This document shows, piece by piece, positions 28,627 to 41,310 of a DNA stretch of 64,000 bases (position 1 is its first letter; every line of letters starts with the position of its first letter). The notes under the pieces were generated by a model, which was not told the origin of the DNA, did not search any database, and worked only from the letters and a program-made list of their open reading frames with translations. The position numbers and the translations under genes were made by a program. This DNA comes from Stentor coeruleus (taxonomy: Eukaryota > Ciliophora > Heterotrichea > Heterotrichida > Stentoridae): contig MPUH01000024.1 of assembly GCA_001970955.1 (NCBI GenBank), positions 1-64,000 of the forward strand, given 5' to 3'.

Positions 28627-31600
28627 ATGACGAGTTTAGAATGGCTCAAGTTAGGCAAGCTAATTGATGCTAAATGCAGTGATAATGTCTGGAGAGTCGG
28701 CAAGGTGATACAATTGTCCCAAGAAAATGTTGTAATAGAATACGATGGATGGTTTATTCATCCTTCTACTTATTCTATAGAATCGAATCGACTAGCACCA
28801 TTTCGAAAGTTCACAATAAAATACACTGGGCACCCAGAAACAATTAGGCGTAATTGGGTTTTTTCTGAAGAGCAATTGACAAGATTCAATATCAAGCTTG
28901 AAAAGGTCTTAAAAAGCAATTTACAAATGAAGTCTCCCTACAAAACAACTCAATTTTTCAGAGGTGAAATGTTTATTCTAACTGAAATTCTCTTAGAATA
29001 TGATTTTCCATCAAATCCTGAAATCTTAGAAAAAGTAGTAAAAATTCTTGGACTGATAATGAAAGTCATTTTGAAATTCTTAGAAAAATATCCTGGGCTT
29101 TTTGAAATTTCTTCTAATTATTCAGACAATTCAGATATGTATTTACTCAATAATGATTGTGCATTAGCAGCAACATGGCCTGAGATTTTAGATACACTAA
29201 ACAAACTTCTTGCTTTAGATCCAAAATGCAGAAAGTTTATTATTCAAAACAATATTATCCCAAGTAATTATGTATTTTCTGAAAAAATTATTCAAAGAGA
29301 AAACTATTCTCAATGTTTATTTTTCTTATTAGATTTATTTGTATCACTTGAAGGGTTTGAAAAAATTGTTGATATTGCAAAATGTTGTTCAGTTCCAATA
29401 ATCTTTCTTAATTGTGTGAATTTTACTTGTTTTAAAGATTTTATTAACACAAATCTTTTTGAGTATTTTTCTAAAGGATTATGTGATGGGATTATTGAAA
29501 GAATTCATAAATTTACTGATAAAGATATAAAATTTTTAGAACCTGAATTAGTTGTTAGCCTTACTTCTCATTGTAATAGTAATGATTTTCAGTATTTGGC
29601 TTTACTGCAAAAAACTTTTTTGTTGATGTACTGCAAAATGGTTAAGTCAAGCTTTTTAGAAAAAAGAATTAAAGGGATGAATGAGATTTCTAAGTATTTG
29701 GAAAACCTTCCTGAAAAAAGTGCTTATGAAGATGATGCCCTTGATGTTTTTTCTAAGGAAGAAATCCTGAAAGAGATTCTTCAAACTAGAGTTCATGGAG
29801 AAGTCTTGAGAAGATCAAACGGTTTACTTAGTTTTCTTGCAAAAAATTGTCAAATTAGTCAAGTAGAATGTCAGATTTTATGGAATTTTAGTAAAGATCA
29901 ACATAAAATCATTTCTGAATCAGGCTTTTCGCTTATAATAGAAATCTGTCCTTATATCCCTGAATCTTTAGCTGAGGATATCTACAATAAAATGATATCT
30001 CAGAGTCCATCTGAGCTTAACTTCCAAATCATTACAGATTTTTCNTCTACAATAAAATGATATCTCAGAGTCCATCTGAGCTTAACTTCCAAATCATTAC
30101 AGATTTTTCTCTAAAAATCTTAGAAATATCAGAAGGTAGAAGGAATTATTGTGAAGGTTTTCTTTTGGAACAGCTTGAAAAATCTAAAGACTCACAATTT
30201 TCTGAAAGCATTATTGGTTTTTTGATTAGCATCTACACCACTATTTATTCTACAAATTTAATTACAAATTTTCTACAACAACTTCCAGAAAAGCTTTTAA
30301 ATCGAACTAAACAAACACCCCATGATTTGAGAATAACTTTAGGAATTTTCAAAGTAATAGAAGAAGAATATGTTTATAATTACTGTGATGAAAAAGAAAT
30401 TAAACATTTAGTTCTAAACAATATAGATATGTATTATTCTTCACTTTCATCACAAAATAATATTTCTAGTGATACTTATTATGGAATATATACTCATTCA
30501 GACCATATTAAAAGCCGACTTGAATTTCTTGAGTTTATTTTTTACAAATTGAAATTTAGAAAACATCTTAGAACAGAAGAAGTAAAAAAACTTTGGGATA
30601 GATTTGTCAATAATCCACTTTGTGATTCAGATAGTATGGCTTTTTTCAAATCTATAAATAATGGAATACAATTTGGACCTTTAGTGAATAATCATGCTCG
30701 AGTATTTGAGTGTTTGTTTCTTGATTCAAATTTTTTTAAAATTGACGACCTTAATGTTCTAGCTTTTAAAGCTTTTAAACTATTCTTATTTAAAGCAAAT
30801 TCTGAAATAGCTTTAGAAATACATAATGATAAATTCAGATATGTAAAAAATAGTAATATTACTGGGATTGAAATATTATTTGATATTTATTTTAAGAGTG
30901 AGAAGAAAACTGCCGACCGTGCAATGAAATTAATAAAACTCATTTTAACAAGCTACTCTCCTGAACTTACCAATAGCGCATCTGATCTTTTTTCGGGTAT
31001 AGTAAATGTTTTCCTTTGCGAAAGTCAATTATTTATATATTATCATCGACGATCCTTAGATTTATTAATTTATTTACTAGACATAGAAGAAAATGAAGAA
31101 GAAACTTCCAGTTATCATGTCTTTTACAACAACAAATGGTTTGAAATCCAAAGTCCCTCTAAGCTAAAAGTTCGTTATTTGCGTAAGCTCATTGCAAAAA
31201 AATTCTCCATACCTTTAGGTGAAGTTTGTTTAAAAATAGATGAAAATATATTCTTCCATCATAACGATTCAAAAATTATAAAACTTTTTAAAGACAAGCC
31301 TATAAAATTAGTAGAAACATTTTATAAATTATATGAATATGAAGATACAATAAACGCTATAGCAAATTGTTCATCTTTTCTTACACAAGTATATCATAAA
31401 TATATTCAAGACGAAAATCTATTAGATGGAGCATGGTATTTTCTTAGTAAAATCCCTTTAAGTGATACAATTAACAGATATTTATCAGAGCTTAATCCAG
31501 AACTTAAAAACATATTCTATGAAAACCCTCAAGTTTTTTTGCACAGTCTTATTACTATTGAAAAAAAACTTGATGACCCTATTTGGAATAAGGAATTTAA

Positions 31601-34600
31601 AGAATATTTTCTAGAAAATATTTTACTCCCTATGTTTGTTCATATGATAGTCAAAAATAAATGCAGAATTTTAATAAAACAAAATGAAATTTTTATCAGA
31701 GTGCTTTCTGGATTTGATATCTCAGAAAATTTTGCTAAAGATGTTCTTATAGGGATTCTTAATATAATCACGTATATAACACCTTATGTTCAAAAACTTA
31801 ATAATGCCACTTTGTTTATAAATCGAATAAAAACTATTATTGAAAATCTTCTTCAAAATCATAAAGAAATATGTGTTGATATATTTAAAACACATGGAGA
31901 ACAACTACTTAATTATCTTATTCATAATATAATTACAGATAATACTCATGATAATTACTTTAGAAGACTTGTTGTAATCCTTCTTATTGTGATTAAAAAT
32001 GGGAATATTTATGATACTATTATCCCATTTATGTCAAATTGTCAAGAACTAGCTTTAACATCATCAAAATCAAATCATTTTTGGGTTTTGTACTCTAAAA
32101 TCTGTGAAACTTTTGACCAAAACCTTGAATTTTTAACAGACAATATTTTCCCTGGAAATCATGCACTGATTCTTAGCCTCAAAGAAGAAAGTTATCGTGA
32201 AAAAAACTATTGCCTTTGGGGATTATTAAAAATAAACACAATAATAGCTGAAAGAGGTAAAATTAAAGCTGAAAATATTAAAGATGTTGCTTTTAATCTT
32301 CTTTTCAGCAATAATTATAATCCTAGTAAATTCTCATGTAAAAACATAGAAACTCGAAAAGCGGCATATGAATATTTCATGATTTTATGCAAAAACTCTT
32401 CAGAATTCATTCCTTCTGTTGGGGAATTTTTAGATAAAAATTTTTATCAAACTCTTATATGGAGAAACAACAATTTTAATAACTGGAATATATCGATTTC
32501 TGAATTTCTTAAAGAAAAACCTTCTCATGGTTTTGTAGGACTTCAGAATCTAGGCTGTACTTGCTATATTAACTCATTATTTCAACAACTTTTTATGATC
32601 CCTTCATTTTCTGCTTCTTTATTAAAAGCTGATCTTAAAGAACCTTCATCGCCAATATACCATTTAAAAAGGATTTTCTCTTTATTGAAAAAAAGTAAAG
32701 CTCCTTATATTTCTCCAAAGAGGTTTTGTTATAGTTATAAAGATTTTGATGGGCAGTTTTTAAATCCTAATGAACAAATGGATGTCTTTGAATTTTATTC
32801 AAGACTTATTGAAAAATTGGATTATGAACTAAAAAGTACTAGTGAACATAAGCTTATTCAAGAACATTTTGCAGGGACACTTGTAGTAGAAATGATTAGT
32901 AAGCAATGCAATCATAGAAAAGAACGTAATGAATACATGCTTAGTATTCAATTAGATGTTAAAAACAAGTCTGGGCTTATAGAAAGTCTTAAATCTTTTA
33001 CTTCAGGTGAAGTGATGCAAGGTGAAAATGCATATTTTTGTGAAGAATGTAAGAAAAAAGTTAATACTATTATGAGAAGTAGTATAAAATACTTACCTAA
33101 TTACCTTGTTTTTGCCTTAGGACGTTTTGAATTCAACTACGATACCATGACTCGTAAAAAAATCGACGACCGTTTTGAGTTCCCATTTGATATCGACATG
33201 AAAGAATTCACAACTGAATATTTAAACCGCAGTTCTCTTAGTAATTTCAATTATTACAATTATCAGCTAAAAGGGGTTATTATTCATCATGGACTTGCAG
33301 AACAAGGTCATTATTATTCTTTTATCCGTCATGAAGAGCATTGGTATGAATTTAATGATACAAATATTACTTTATCTACAGAAGAAGAAGTTAGAACTGC
33401 AGGTTTTGGAAAGTTTAAATCTTCGCATTCAGTACCAACAGCTTATATACTTATTTATGAAAGACCGATTAAATATAAGCCAAATAATTGCTTTGAGGTT
33501 ATCGATTTACCTGTATTAAAAAATATGGATCAGGTTGATATGAATTATATTCAGAAAAAAAAAATAAGATATTGGGCTAAAAAAATTGCCTTGGCAGAGG
33601 ATTTTATAAACTTTAATAAAAGCTTGTTATACAGAAATTTATTTGGGATTATACATACAATTAAGTTTTTTTTGACTATTTTGTTAAGGATTGAAGGAAT
33701 GAATGAAGTAAAAGCTTTGTTTTTTAATCATATTCTTGAGCATATCGATGAAGAGTCAATATTTTTAATCCTTAGCATTATAACATCAGAAAATGGGCTT
33801 AAAGAGTTTTTCTTCTTTAATCCTAATAACCATTCAAGGAAGATTATAAATATACTAGTTAAAAAGTGCATTGATTTAATAGATAAAGATACAGCTGTGA
33901 TTTATTTCATCCAATATTTGCGATTTACAAAATACGTTGACAGGAAAAACTCAGTGTTTTATGTTAATTACCTAGATGTGCTTTTACATTTCGCCGATAA
34001 ACTACCTGAATTTTGTAAAGAAAAAGGTATCGGAAATTCAGTTATCAACCTTATTTTAAACAACCCTAATGAAACTTTTCCTTTTTCTGACTCTGAAATC
34101 CAAAACAATCTTTGGTATTATCAAAGCGATTATAAAATAAAATATCAAAGATGTTCAGACAATCACTCAACAAGTATTTATCCTGCTTTTAAATATATCA
34201 CTATTCATGCTAAAGATATATCAGAAAATTATATTGAATGTATTAAATCATTTAATTGTATTGATTGGCTTTATAATTTTAATGATAGTAGACATACCTT
34301 AAGAGCATTTGCAAGTATGTACTGTAAACTATTCGAAGATGAAATTGAAATTTCAGTGAATTTTTGTTTATACATCCTTAAAAAATACAGTGAATGTCAA
34401 AGAGAATATAAAAATCAATATCTAAATACTTTTTCACTTTTCATTAAACACCACAAGCATAAATCTGAAATTGTCAAACTTATTTTAGCATATTACTTGA
34501 CTTTAATGCCTGAAAATAATATAAATGAAATTGAGTCTTATTTAAATCATCTTTTTATAATATTAAAAGGTATTGATTACAATTATATCAAAGATAGTTT

Positions 34601-34958
34601 CCCAGACCATGCAATAAATAATATTTCAAATATTATTGAAGCGAATACAAACTATGAATCAAATGGAAATTTATGTGAAAATCCAAGATTCGTAAATTTT
34701 ATGATTAAATTGTTGTGTATCAAAGAACATACTAATTATGATGACTTTTATTATGAAACTGATTTATATGATCACAATGTCGATCGTGGGAAAATTATAA
34801 ATGTTTGGGATCATGGAAGACAAAAATGGGTAAAAGTTAAAGTAAAAGACTGTTATGATTATGAACTTCTTTTAGTTGAGGAATCTTTTGGAGATGGCAA
34901 AAACATAACTTTTAAAGATATTACATATGATGAAGTATATCCAATTCAAGAAGATTAA
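28627..34958 (+). CDS. Large ubiquitin-specific protease (USP9X/24/34-like), split by an assembly overlap
   Basis: Frames 28627-30060 and 30057-34958 become one 2088-residue frame when a 65-bp overlap at the N (30045) is collapsed. Residues of about 5-75 form a Tudor/chromo-barrel-like domain (KLIDAKCSDNVWRVGKVIQL, IEYDGWFIHPS, NRLAPF). A long helical-repeat region follows, with a ubiquitin-like segment near residue 830. The USP catalytic domain spans about 1278-1580: Cys box GLQNLGCTCYINSLFQQLFM with catalytic Cys1291 (GNTC is GCTC here), zinc ligands CNH and CEEC, His box GLAEQGHYYSFIR with His1540, and Asp1556 in YEFNDTN. The last 55 residues contain a second barrel-like segment (GKIINVWDHGRQKWVKVKVK). 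It should be an active deubiquitinase. It ends tail to tail with the 366-aa gene 158 bp away. Confidence 0.92.
29981..30109. repeat. Assembly overlap: 64-bp duplication around N at 30045
   Basis: Bases 29981-30044 are repeated at 30046-30109 with an offset of 65, with the N between the copies. The overlap shifts the USP frame, and collapsing it restores one continuous protein. The copies appear identical. Confidence 0.92.
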
Positions 34959-35116
34959 GTTTATTTAGATAATATTTAGTTTTTATAGATGATGATTTTT
35001 AGTTTTCTATAAAATTTCAGTAGTTTTTTGTATTGATAGATAAAATTATTGGGTAATATGATAAGATGTGGATATTTTTATTTGATTTTTAAACTGCCCT
35101 AACACAATTAGATAAA

Positions 35117-36217
35117 CTAATTATCAAGCTTTACCAATTTAATAAAAAAGTTTTTGCTTGGAGACACACAAACCTCATCAAAATTCTTGATATCCCTTAA
35201 ATCAAACTTTGTCTCCAGCACCTTGCGAAAGATTTGGCTAATAATCTGGTTAGTCTGAGCTTCATTAAATTTTCGATTGCTTTCATTAGAATAACCAATA
35301 AACAAAGATTTAATAAAATGCATCAACTCACCAATAGAACCCATATTTTCGCATCTATCATCTTGTATTGCTAAATTGGAAACTGCTTGTATAACATCTA
35401 AATAATTTTCAGGACAAGGTTGATTTTTAACATCTTCATTGCGAATAGCTTTAATTCCATTATTTCTATGCCTTGGTGTAAACTTCTTAAATTTTTGTCT
35501 TCCAAAATAAGCTTCTATTTCCTCATCATTATATTCTACAAGCATCGCAGAAATATTAAAAATCCCATGGTCTGAAATATCATTAACAATAGCTTCAGTG
35601 ACTTCCTCACTATCCACTTGGATTTGAGGTCCTACTTTTTTTCTAGTTGAAGCAATAACCCCATCTACAATATTTTTTATTTGTGCTCGGCATGATCTTT
35701 GCTTTGTTGCTCTGATAGAATTTACTAGAATAGTTTCACAATATTTGCCTAAACTTTCCATATAAACGATATCAAAGTAATTTGGAGGCTGTTTCGGAAT
35801 TGTTTGTGATTTCTGAATTCCCATTTGAGGAAAAGCTTCTTTTACTGGAATATTAACAACTTTTGGCTGGTTAACATTCATAGGAAAAGCTTGTTTGATA
35901 GGTGTCATTAGTAATTCGATCTTACAAGAAGGTAAGTATTTAGAAATAACTTCTTTTCTTGGAGTAAAGATTGTTGACATTGGGTATTTAGATATCAACA
36001 GAGATATGATAAGTCCTCTTTGTATTTCACCTGAAACTTTGATAATAAAAGATCCTCCTCTGCTAATATTGGACAAATCAGCTACTATTGAGAACCTAGC
36101 TAGAAAACTATCATGAACAAAGCATGAATCTTTGCAGATCACTATAATATTGCTTGAAATTGGAAGGATTTCAACTTGAAAAAGATCACATAAATAATCC
36201 ACCACTGCTAAGGACAT
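35117..36217 (-). CDS. Unidentified protein, 366 aa
   Basis: Starts MSLAVVDYLCDLFQVEILPI. The N-terminal 110 residues have an alternating hydrophobic pattern typical of a mixed alpha/beta domain (SNIIVICKDSCFVHDSFLAR, GGSFIIKVSGEIQRGLIISL). A Pro/Gln-rich linker follows at about 110-150, then a helical C-terminal half (ESLGKYCETILVNSIRATKQ, SIGELMHFIKSLFIGYSNES). No signal peptide or membrane helix. No family is recognised and no catalytic motif stands out. The frame is long, uninterrupted and similar in codon use to its neighbours, so it is a real gene. Confidence 0.75.
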   Translation of the reverse strand: MSLAVVDYLCDLFQVEILPISSNIIVICKDSCFVHDSFLARFSIVADLSNISRGGSFIIKVSGEIQRGLIISLLISKYPMSTIFTPRKEVISKYLPSCKIELLMTPIKQAFPMNVNQPKVVNIPVKEAFPQMGIQKSQTIPKQPPNYFDIVYMESLGKYCETILVNSIRATKQRSCRAQIKNIVDGVIASTRKKVGPQIQVDSEEVTEAIVNDISDHGIFNISAMLVEYNDEEIEAYFGRQKFKKFTPRHRNNGIKAIRNEDVKNQPCPENYLDVIQAVSNLAIQDDRCENMGSIGELMHFIKSLFIGYSNESNRKFNEAQTNQIISQIFRKVLETKFDLRDIKNFDEVCVSPSKNFFIKLVKLDN

Positions 36218-36370
36218 ATTTATTATTAGAAATTGTTTATTGAATTTGTATAGTAATAGAATAAATACATGTTTATTCGGATAATATTTTATTAACAGTT
36301 GTGTTATAGAATTAAGTTGATTTGTATAAGATATTATTTAACAATTCATAAGCCCTAAAGATTATTATTT

Positions 36371-39300
36371 TCATTCTATTTTACTTTCTATTTCTGGACT
36401 TTCAGGCATGCTAAATACTCTTGAAGGATTAGTGACCTTTCTCGCCCTAAGTTTTTTTATTTGAGCACAGTGAACAATAATAACAACAATCAAAGCTATT
36501 GCACATATTCCATAGTAAGCAATATTTATAAAAAGTGATCCTTCTAGTAAATAATTGACAAATCCAAGAACATTTGTAATAAATGCAAAAAAGTACCCTA
36601 ATGACAACCAAATATTAAACCTAACAGCTATACATGGTTTTCTTATAGCTGAATATAAAAAAAGAAAAAATAAAGCTACACTTGCTACTGCTAATTGATA
36701 ACCAATATAATACTGATATGGTAAAAAAACCGTAATACCTGTAATAAAAAGTTTAATTTGGCTCAGTAACACAACAAATGTTGTCTCAAATCTTAAGTCT
36801 AAATTAGGATCAGTAAATTGTAACAAAGGGAAAATAAAAGTTGCAATAGGATAATAAGCAAAAATGCATAAAAGTGCTGCAAAAAAATGCCCAATATGAA
36901 AACTTTTATAGCATTCTATATCAGTATTCCACACAACAGGAACATCAATACTAGTATTACAAGAAAAAACACTCAATTGAGATTTAAGAATAAACATATA
37001 ACATAAAGATCCAATAATTGCCATATATCGTTTTTTAAGATTTTCTATTGAAAAAAATTTTGCAGTCATTCCAGATTCATCTCTTCCTAGTCTGTTCATA
37101 CTAACACTTTTCCAAGATTGCCAAGCAAGTGGACAATATAAAATTGCTAAACTAAAACTTATCCAAAATACAGGTAAGAAGTTACTATTATTTTCAATAA
37201 GTGCTGAATCACTTACTGTTGCTAATGGTTCATTAAATAAATTCCAACTAACTTCTTTTTTAAATCCTATTGCTGCAAGTTGTATGAACTCTGTGATTTT
37301 ACTAACAACTGCCATGATATTAGGTATATTTTTCATGTTAATTTTATCAACAGTTTTTTTTTCACTTCCTTCTTTTTTTTCTTTAGCTTCTATAATTGCA
37401 TCAATCATAATCGAACATGCCTGATTATAATCTTTTATTTGTATTATTGTTGGTTTTCTACTAAGTATCTTATCTTTTGTTTCATCAGCTTTTACCACTT
37501 CTTTTTTCTCAAGCGAGTATTGCTTTTGTAGTAGATTTTCTATTTTTTTACTTGCGTTTATACCGTAATTTGTGATTTTTTTACCAAGTCTATTGAAATA
37601 TAATATAAGTCTTTTAAATTTATCCTCACATTTAGGCCTTTTTATTTTTACCGGAGTCTCAGCTGATTCTATTTCAATTATAGGCACTCTATCTGTACTA
37701 AATAAATATATTCTTGGATCATTTATATTGCTAACATAATGCTCATCATCAAGTCTTGATGCTTCAATAGTATTTTGTAAAATATCTTTTTTCTCAATAA
37801 TTTCCCAATAGTTTTGATCTTCAAGCATTTTTGAATAATTTTTTGTAATAGAAGGATAAAGGATATCAGTAACAAACAGTTCTTCTTGTTGAAGCATTTC
37901 TAATTCTGGGAAGATTTTTTGACTAAGCCAAGGGATAAGTTCTGTTATAAACAATTTTTTGTTAAGTGGTCTTATAATTTTAGCCATAGTCATGTATACA
38001 TAAAAGATTTTTATTTCTTGATCAGGAACTTTTTGATCATCCAAACCACCTATTCTTATAAAGTAGAATAATGAAGCTTCTGACATCCATGGTTCTTTAA
38101 TACTTTCATTTGGTTCCTTTGCAAAAACATCAAAAATCAACCCAAGCCAATCCCTTCGTTTGGATCTGTCGATTTTTAGTTCTTGTCTATTTCTCATCAC
38201 AGCTATGTTTTTTATTATCGCAGTTTTTTTAGACTTTTCTTCTTTTATAGCTACAACAGGGATTTCAAAATTGTTTACCTGTGAAAGTCTGTAATTTATA
38301 ATTGGAGGCCTTATTTTATCTACATAAGAACCTGAAATAGCTTCAAGATCTTCTTCATCAAAAATAAAAAAATCATTGGCTGGCTGGGGTTCTAGTTCTA
38401 GCTCTTGAGATTCTGGTTCTTCTTCAATCGAATCCTCAGATTCATGGAGTTGAGTTTGAATTTCTCCTGTGTAAGATTCGAAAAAATTTAAAAGCATCCA
38501 AAAACTAGGCTTGTTTTGAACTGGCTTTATTGAAACTTTCGGTTCTTCAATTACAGATTTTCTTGAACGAGATTTTAAAGCTGCTGTTAATAGAAATTCC
38601 TTGGCATAATTGCTGTTACGATTCTTATAAATCGAATCGACAAATGTATAAATCTTTTCATCTTTTATCACATCTGAAAATTTATCAATAGCAAAACTAT
38701 GAAAAGCAAAAAGATCATAAAAGTTCCTAATAGTTTTAATTTCAACTTTAATAAAATTCGAATTAAGTACTTTTTTTGCTTGGTCAACACAATAAATAGC
38801 AATTTCTTCTTTTTCCATCCGTTTTTTATAAATGTTGTAAATGATACTAACAAGCGAAACTCCAATCATAAAAACCAGTCCTAGGAAAACAGTGGCGATC
38901 CCAATAATTTTATTACGTTCTTTTGATGTATTTGCTTGAGATAATGCAGAAGGAAGTACTACACCTAAAGGTAATACAAGAAAAAGCCATAAAGTCACAT
39001 TGGCAATAACTATTAGAAGATTTCCAAGTTTTTGATTTGAATATTTTATTTGTGTCATAACAAGTCCTATTATGCTTAAAAAAAGTAGACTAGCAGCAAC
39101 TGTAGTTAAAGCTGTTGTAAATTGATTTCCAAGACTTTCAACAGCAAATGCTACAGTGATACAAATAGGAACCAATAAAGAACAAAAAACACAAAAAGAT
39201 ATTTGAACCTTAAGTTTCAATGTATTATTTCTTCTCATATCTGGTAAATCAAGTTTTATTTGCATAGTTATTGAAGATACAATATATATTAACACTAAAA

Positions 39301-40708
39301 CTCCTATCATTCCTATAACAGCTCCAAGTGCTGAATTATTATTTGCTTGTGATGAATACATATAAACAAGACTTCCTTCACTTAAAATAAACAAAACCAT
39401 TATCAAAAATAATGCTGGATAATAACATGTCCATGATTTCATCGCTTTATTTCTTTCAAAACTATCAAGTTTTCTTATTTCACTTATTTTTGAATATAAA
39501 AAATATCCAAGTGTTACTGAAGGAAATATAAGTAAAATCCCTACTAATGAATAAGTTTGAGATTCAGAAATATAGTTTTCAAGACCTAAAGGTAATATAA
39601 ACCCTAAAGGTAATGCAAGTCCTAGACATACTAGCATTAAAGCCCAATTGTATAATACTTGACTTTCTAGAGTTGATAAAAAAGCCCATAAAAACATTGA
39701 GAATGGCGCTAGGACTAGAGGATATTGTAAAAGGTTTTGATACTCTTCATAGCGCAAGTAAAAAGGCAAAATTATACCTACAGGCACTAAGCCGAATAAA
39801 ATTGTGAAAATATTATATTTATATTCAGCTGTAATATTAAGTCTGCTCAAAGAAACTCCTAAGAAAAAGAATATAGGTATAATAACTATATATACACAAA
39901 ATACAATAAATTTCATATCGAAATTAAGCGTCTCAATAGCATTATGTATCATCCCAATACAATAACAAAAAGGAATGAAAAAGCATAAAAACACAACAAC
40001 CCCAGGTATATGATGATACAAACTATTCAAATCCAAGAATTTCTTAAGTAAATCAAAAGGAATAGAACTGTTTCTTATCGAATTAGTATCCATGTGCAGG
40101 TACTTTTTGTAGAATAAAAGCCATATGATAGCAAAGTAAGAACACAATGTAAAAGTTTCAAGAGAAACAATTTGTATAGCGTCAGCAAAAGCAAAGTTTT
40201 GGTTATTAAGGACTAGGTATAAAGGTATGCTGAAAGTTAATAAAGGAACGAGGATGCAAATGGAAATTACAAGTAATGTATTATGGATAGGAGAGTTATC
40301 GATACATTGACTAGTTTTCCTTAATCCAAGTAGGAATAAATATAAAATTATCAAACCTCCAAAGCCTAGGAGATAATCTAACTGAAAGTTCTGGCTTGCT
40401 AGTAATCCTGTGATAATTATTAAAGGAATTCCTGCACAGCATATCCCTAAGAAAATGTGAGCTATTGTTGTAATTGGGATCTTAATGATTCTAATTATAA
40501 CTTACACAACTGAGGCAAAGGTGCCAATAATGCTCAAAGCAAGCATAAGTTTTGCTATCGGATTTCTTTTAGTATCTTTTTGAATTTCTCGATTATCCAT
40601 CGAAGCTCCAAAAAGTCCAACCATAACAACACCTGAGATTACTAGACTCACCGCAGCAAAAATATCAAGCTTTGAATATTTAGATAAGCACTTAGTAGCT
40701 AAACTCAT
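36371..40708 (-). CDS. Very large multi-pass membrane protein, 1440 aa, two exons
   Basis: Exon 1 (40708-40506) and exon 2 (40490-36371) join across a 15-nt intron to give 1440 residues. The short first exon encodes two hydrophobic segments; starting at the internal Met at 40354 would lose them. About 18-20 hydrophobic segments lie in the first 600 residues, followed by a hydrophilic region of about 550 residues with acidic tracts (SIEEEPESQELELEPQ) and basic tracts, and then about six more segments before a short polar tail. No pore, transporter or channel signature is recognised. Pairs of helices with repeated LPLG or PLGV turns (VLPLGVVLPSAL, LALPLGFILPLG) suggest internal duplication. A broken copy of its C-terminus lies just upstream. 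Confidence 0.85.
40491..40505 (-). other. 15-nt intron in the multi-pass membrane gene
   Basis: On the minus strand the intron reads gtaagttataattag, at phase 2 within a Val codon (GT|A). Without splicing, the 68-residue first exon frame ends at a stop within the intron. With splicing, it runs into the membrane-protein frame (GTFASVV joined to IIKIPITT), and 4323 coding bases divide exactly by three. Confidence 0.92.
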
Positions 40709-40921
40709 TTCTATTATACATTCTACTAGATCTAATTTAGTGAAAATGATTATAATATAATTATTTACTTATAGTCATAATAAAATCTAATATGAAATCA
40801 TTCCTATTAATTTATCATATAATATATAAAATAATCTGCCTGGATTTTATCAAGTTAGATATTTATTATGATTTATTTTAATAAAAGTAATATTATCAAT
40901 CTAGATTAAAAAAATTACTAA

Positions 40922-41310
40922 CTAAGATATTTCTGAGTTTAAGCCTTCTTCACTAATAATATGAATATTTATTGTAAAAGCTAAAGCAAAAATACATATT
41001 CCATAGTAAATATAGTTGATAAGTATTAAACCATTCAGTAAATAATTTATTAATGCTAGAAAATTTGTACAAAATTCAATAAAATATCCTAAAGATTGCC
41101 AAATATTAAACTTTCTAGCAATGCAAGGTCTTTTAATCGTTGAATAAAGAAAAAGAAAACACAAAGATATGCTTGCAAGAGTTAATTGATATACCAAATA
41201 TTTACCTGATGGAATAAAACAGTAATCCCTGTAATAAGAAATTTGATTTGACTAAGAATCACAACAAAAGTAATTTCAAATCTTAAATCCAAATCAGGAT
41301 TCATAAATTT
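40922..41310 (-). pseudogene. Broken paralogous tail of the multi-pass membrane gene
   Basis: Read on the minus strand, bases 41310-41205 encode NPDLDLRFEITFVVILSQIK, matching NPNLDLRFETTFVVLLSQIK of the neighbouring gene. Bases 41205-40922 encode VYQLTLASISLCFLFLYSTI and IYYGICIFALAFTINIHI, matching GYQLAVASVALFFLFLYSAI and AYYGICAIALIVVIIVHC. The two parts are in different frames: the region around 41195-41212 is one base short relative to the intact gene. Homology fades upstream of about 41330. Only the last 130 or so of 1440 codons remain and there is no start codon, so this is a 3' remnant of a tandem copy in the same orientation. Confidence 0.85.

Noticed and set aside
29981-30109. Two separate genes, an N-terminal fragment and a USP
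   Set aside because: The 64-bp overlap at the N explains the break, and the joined frame gives one 2088-aa protein.
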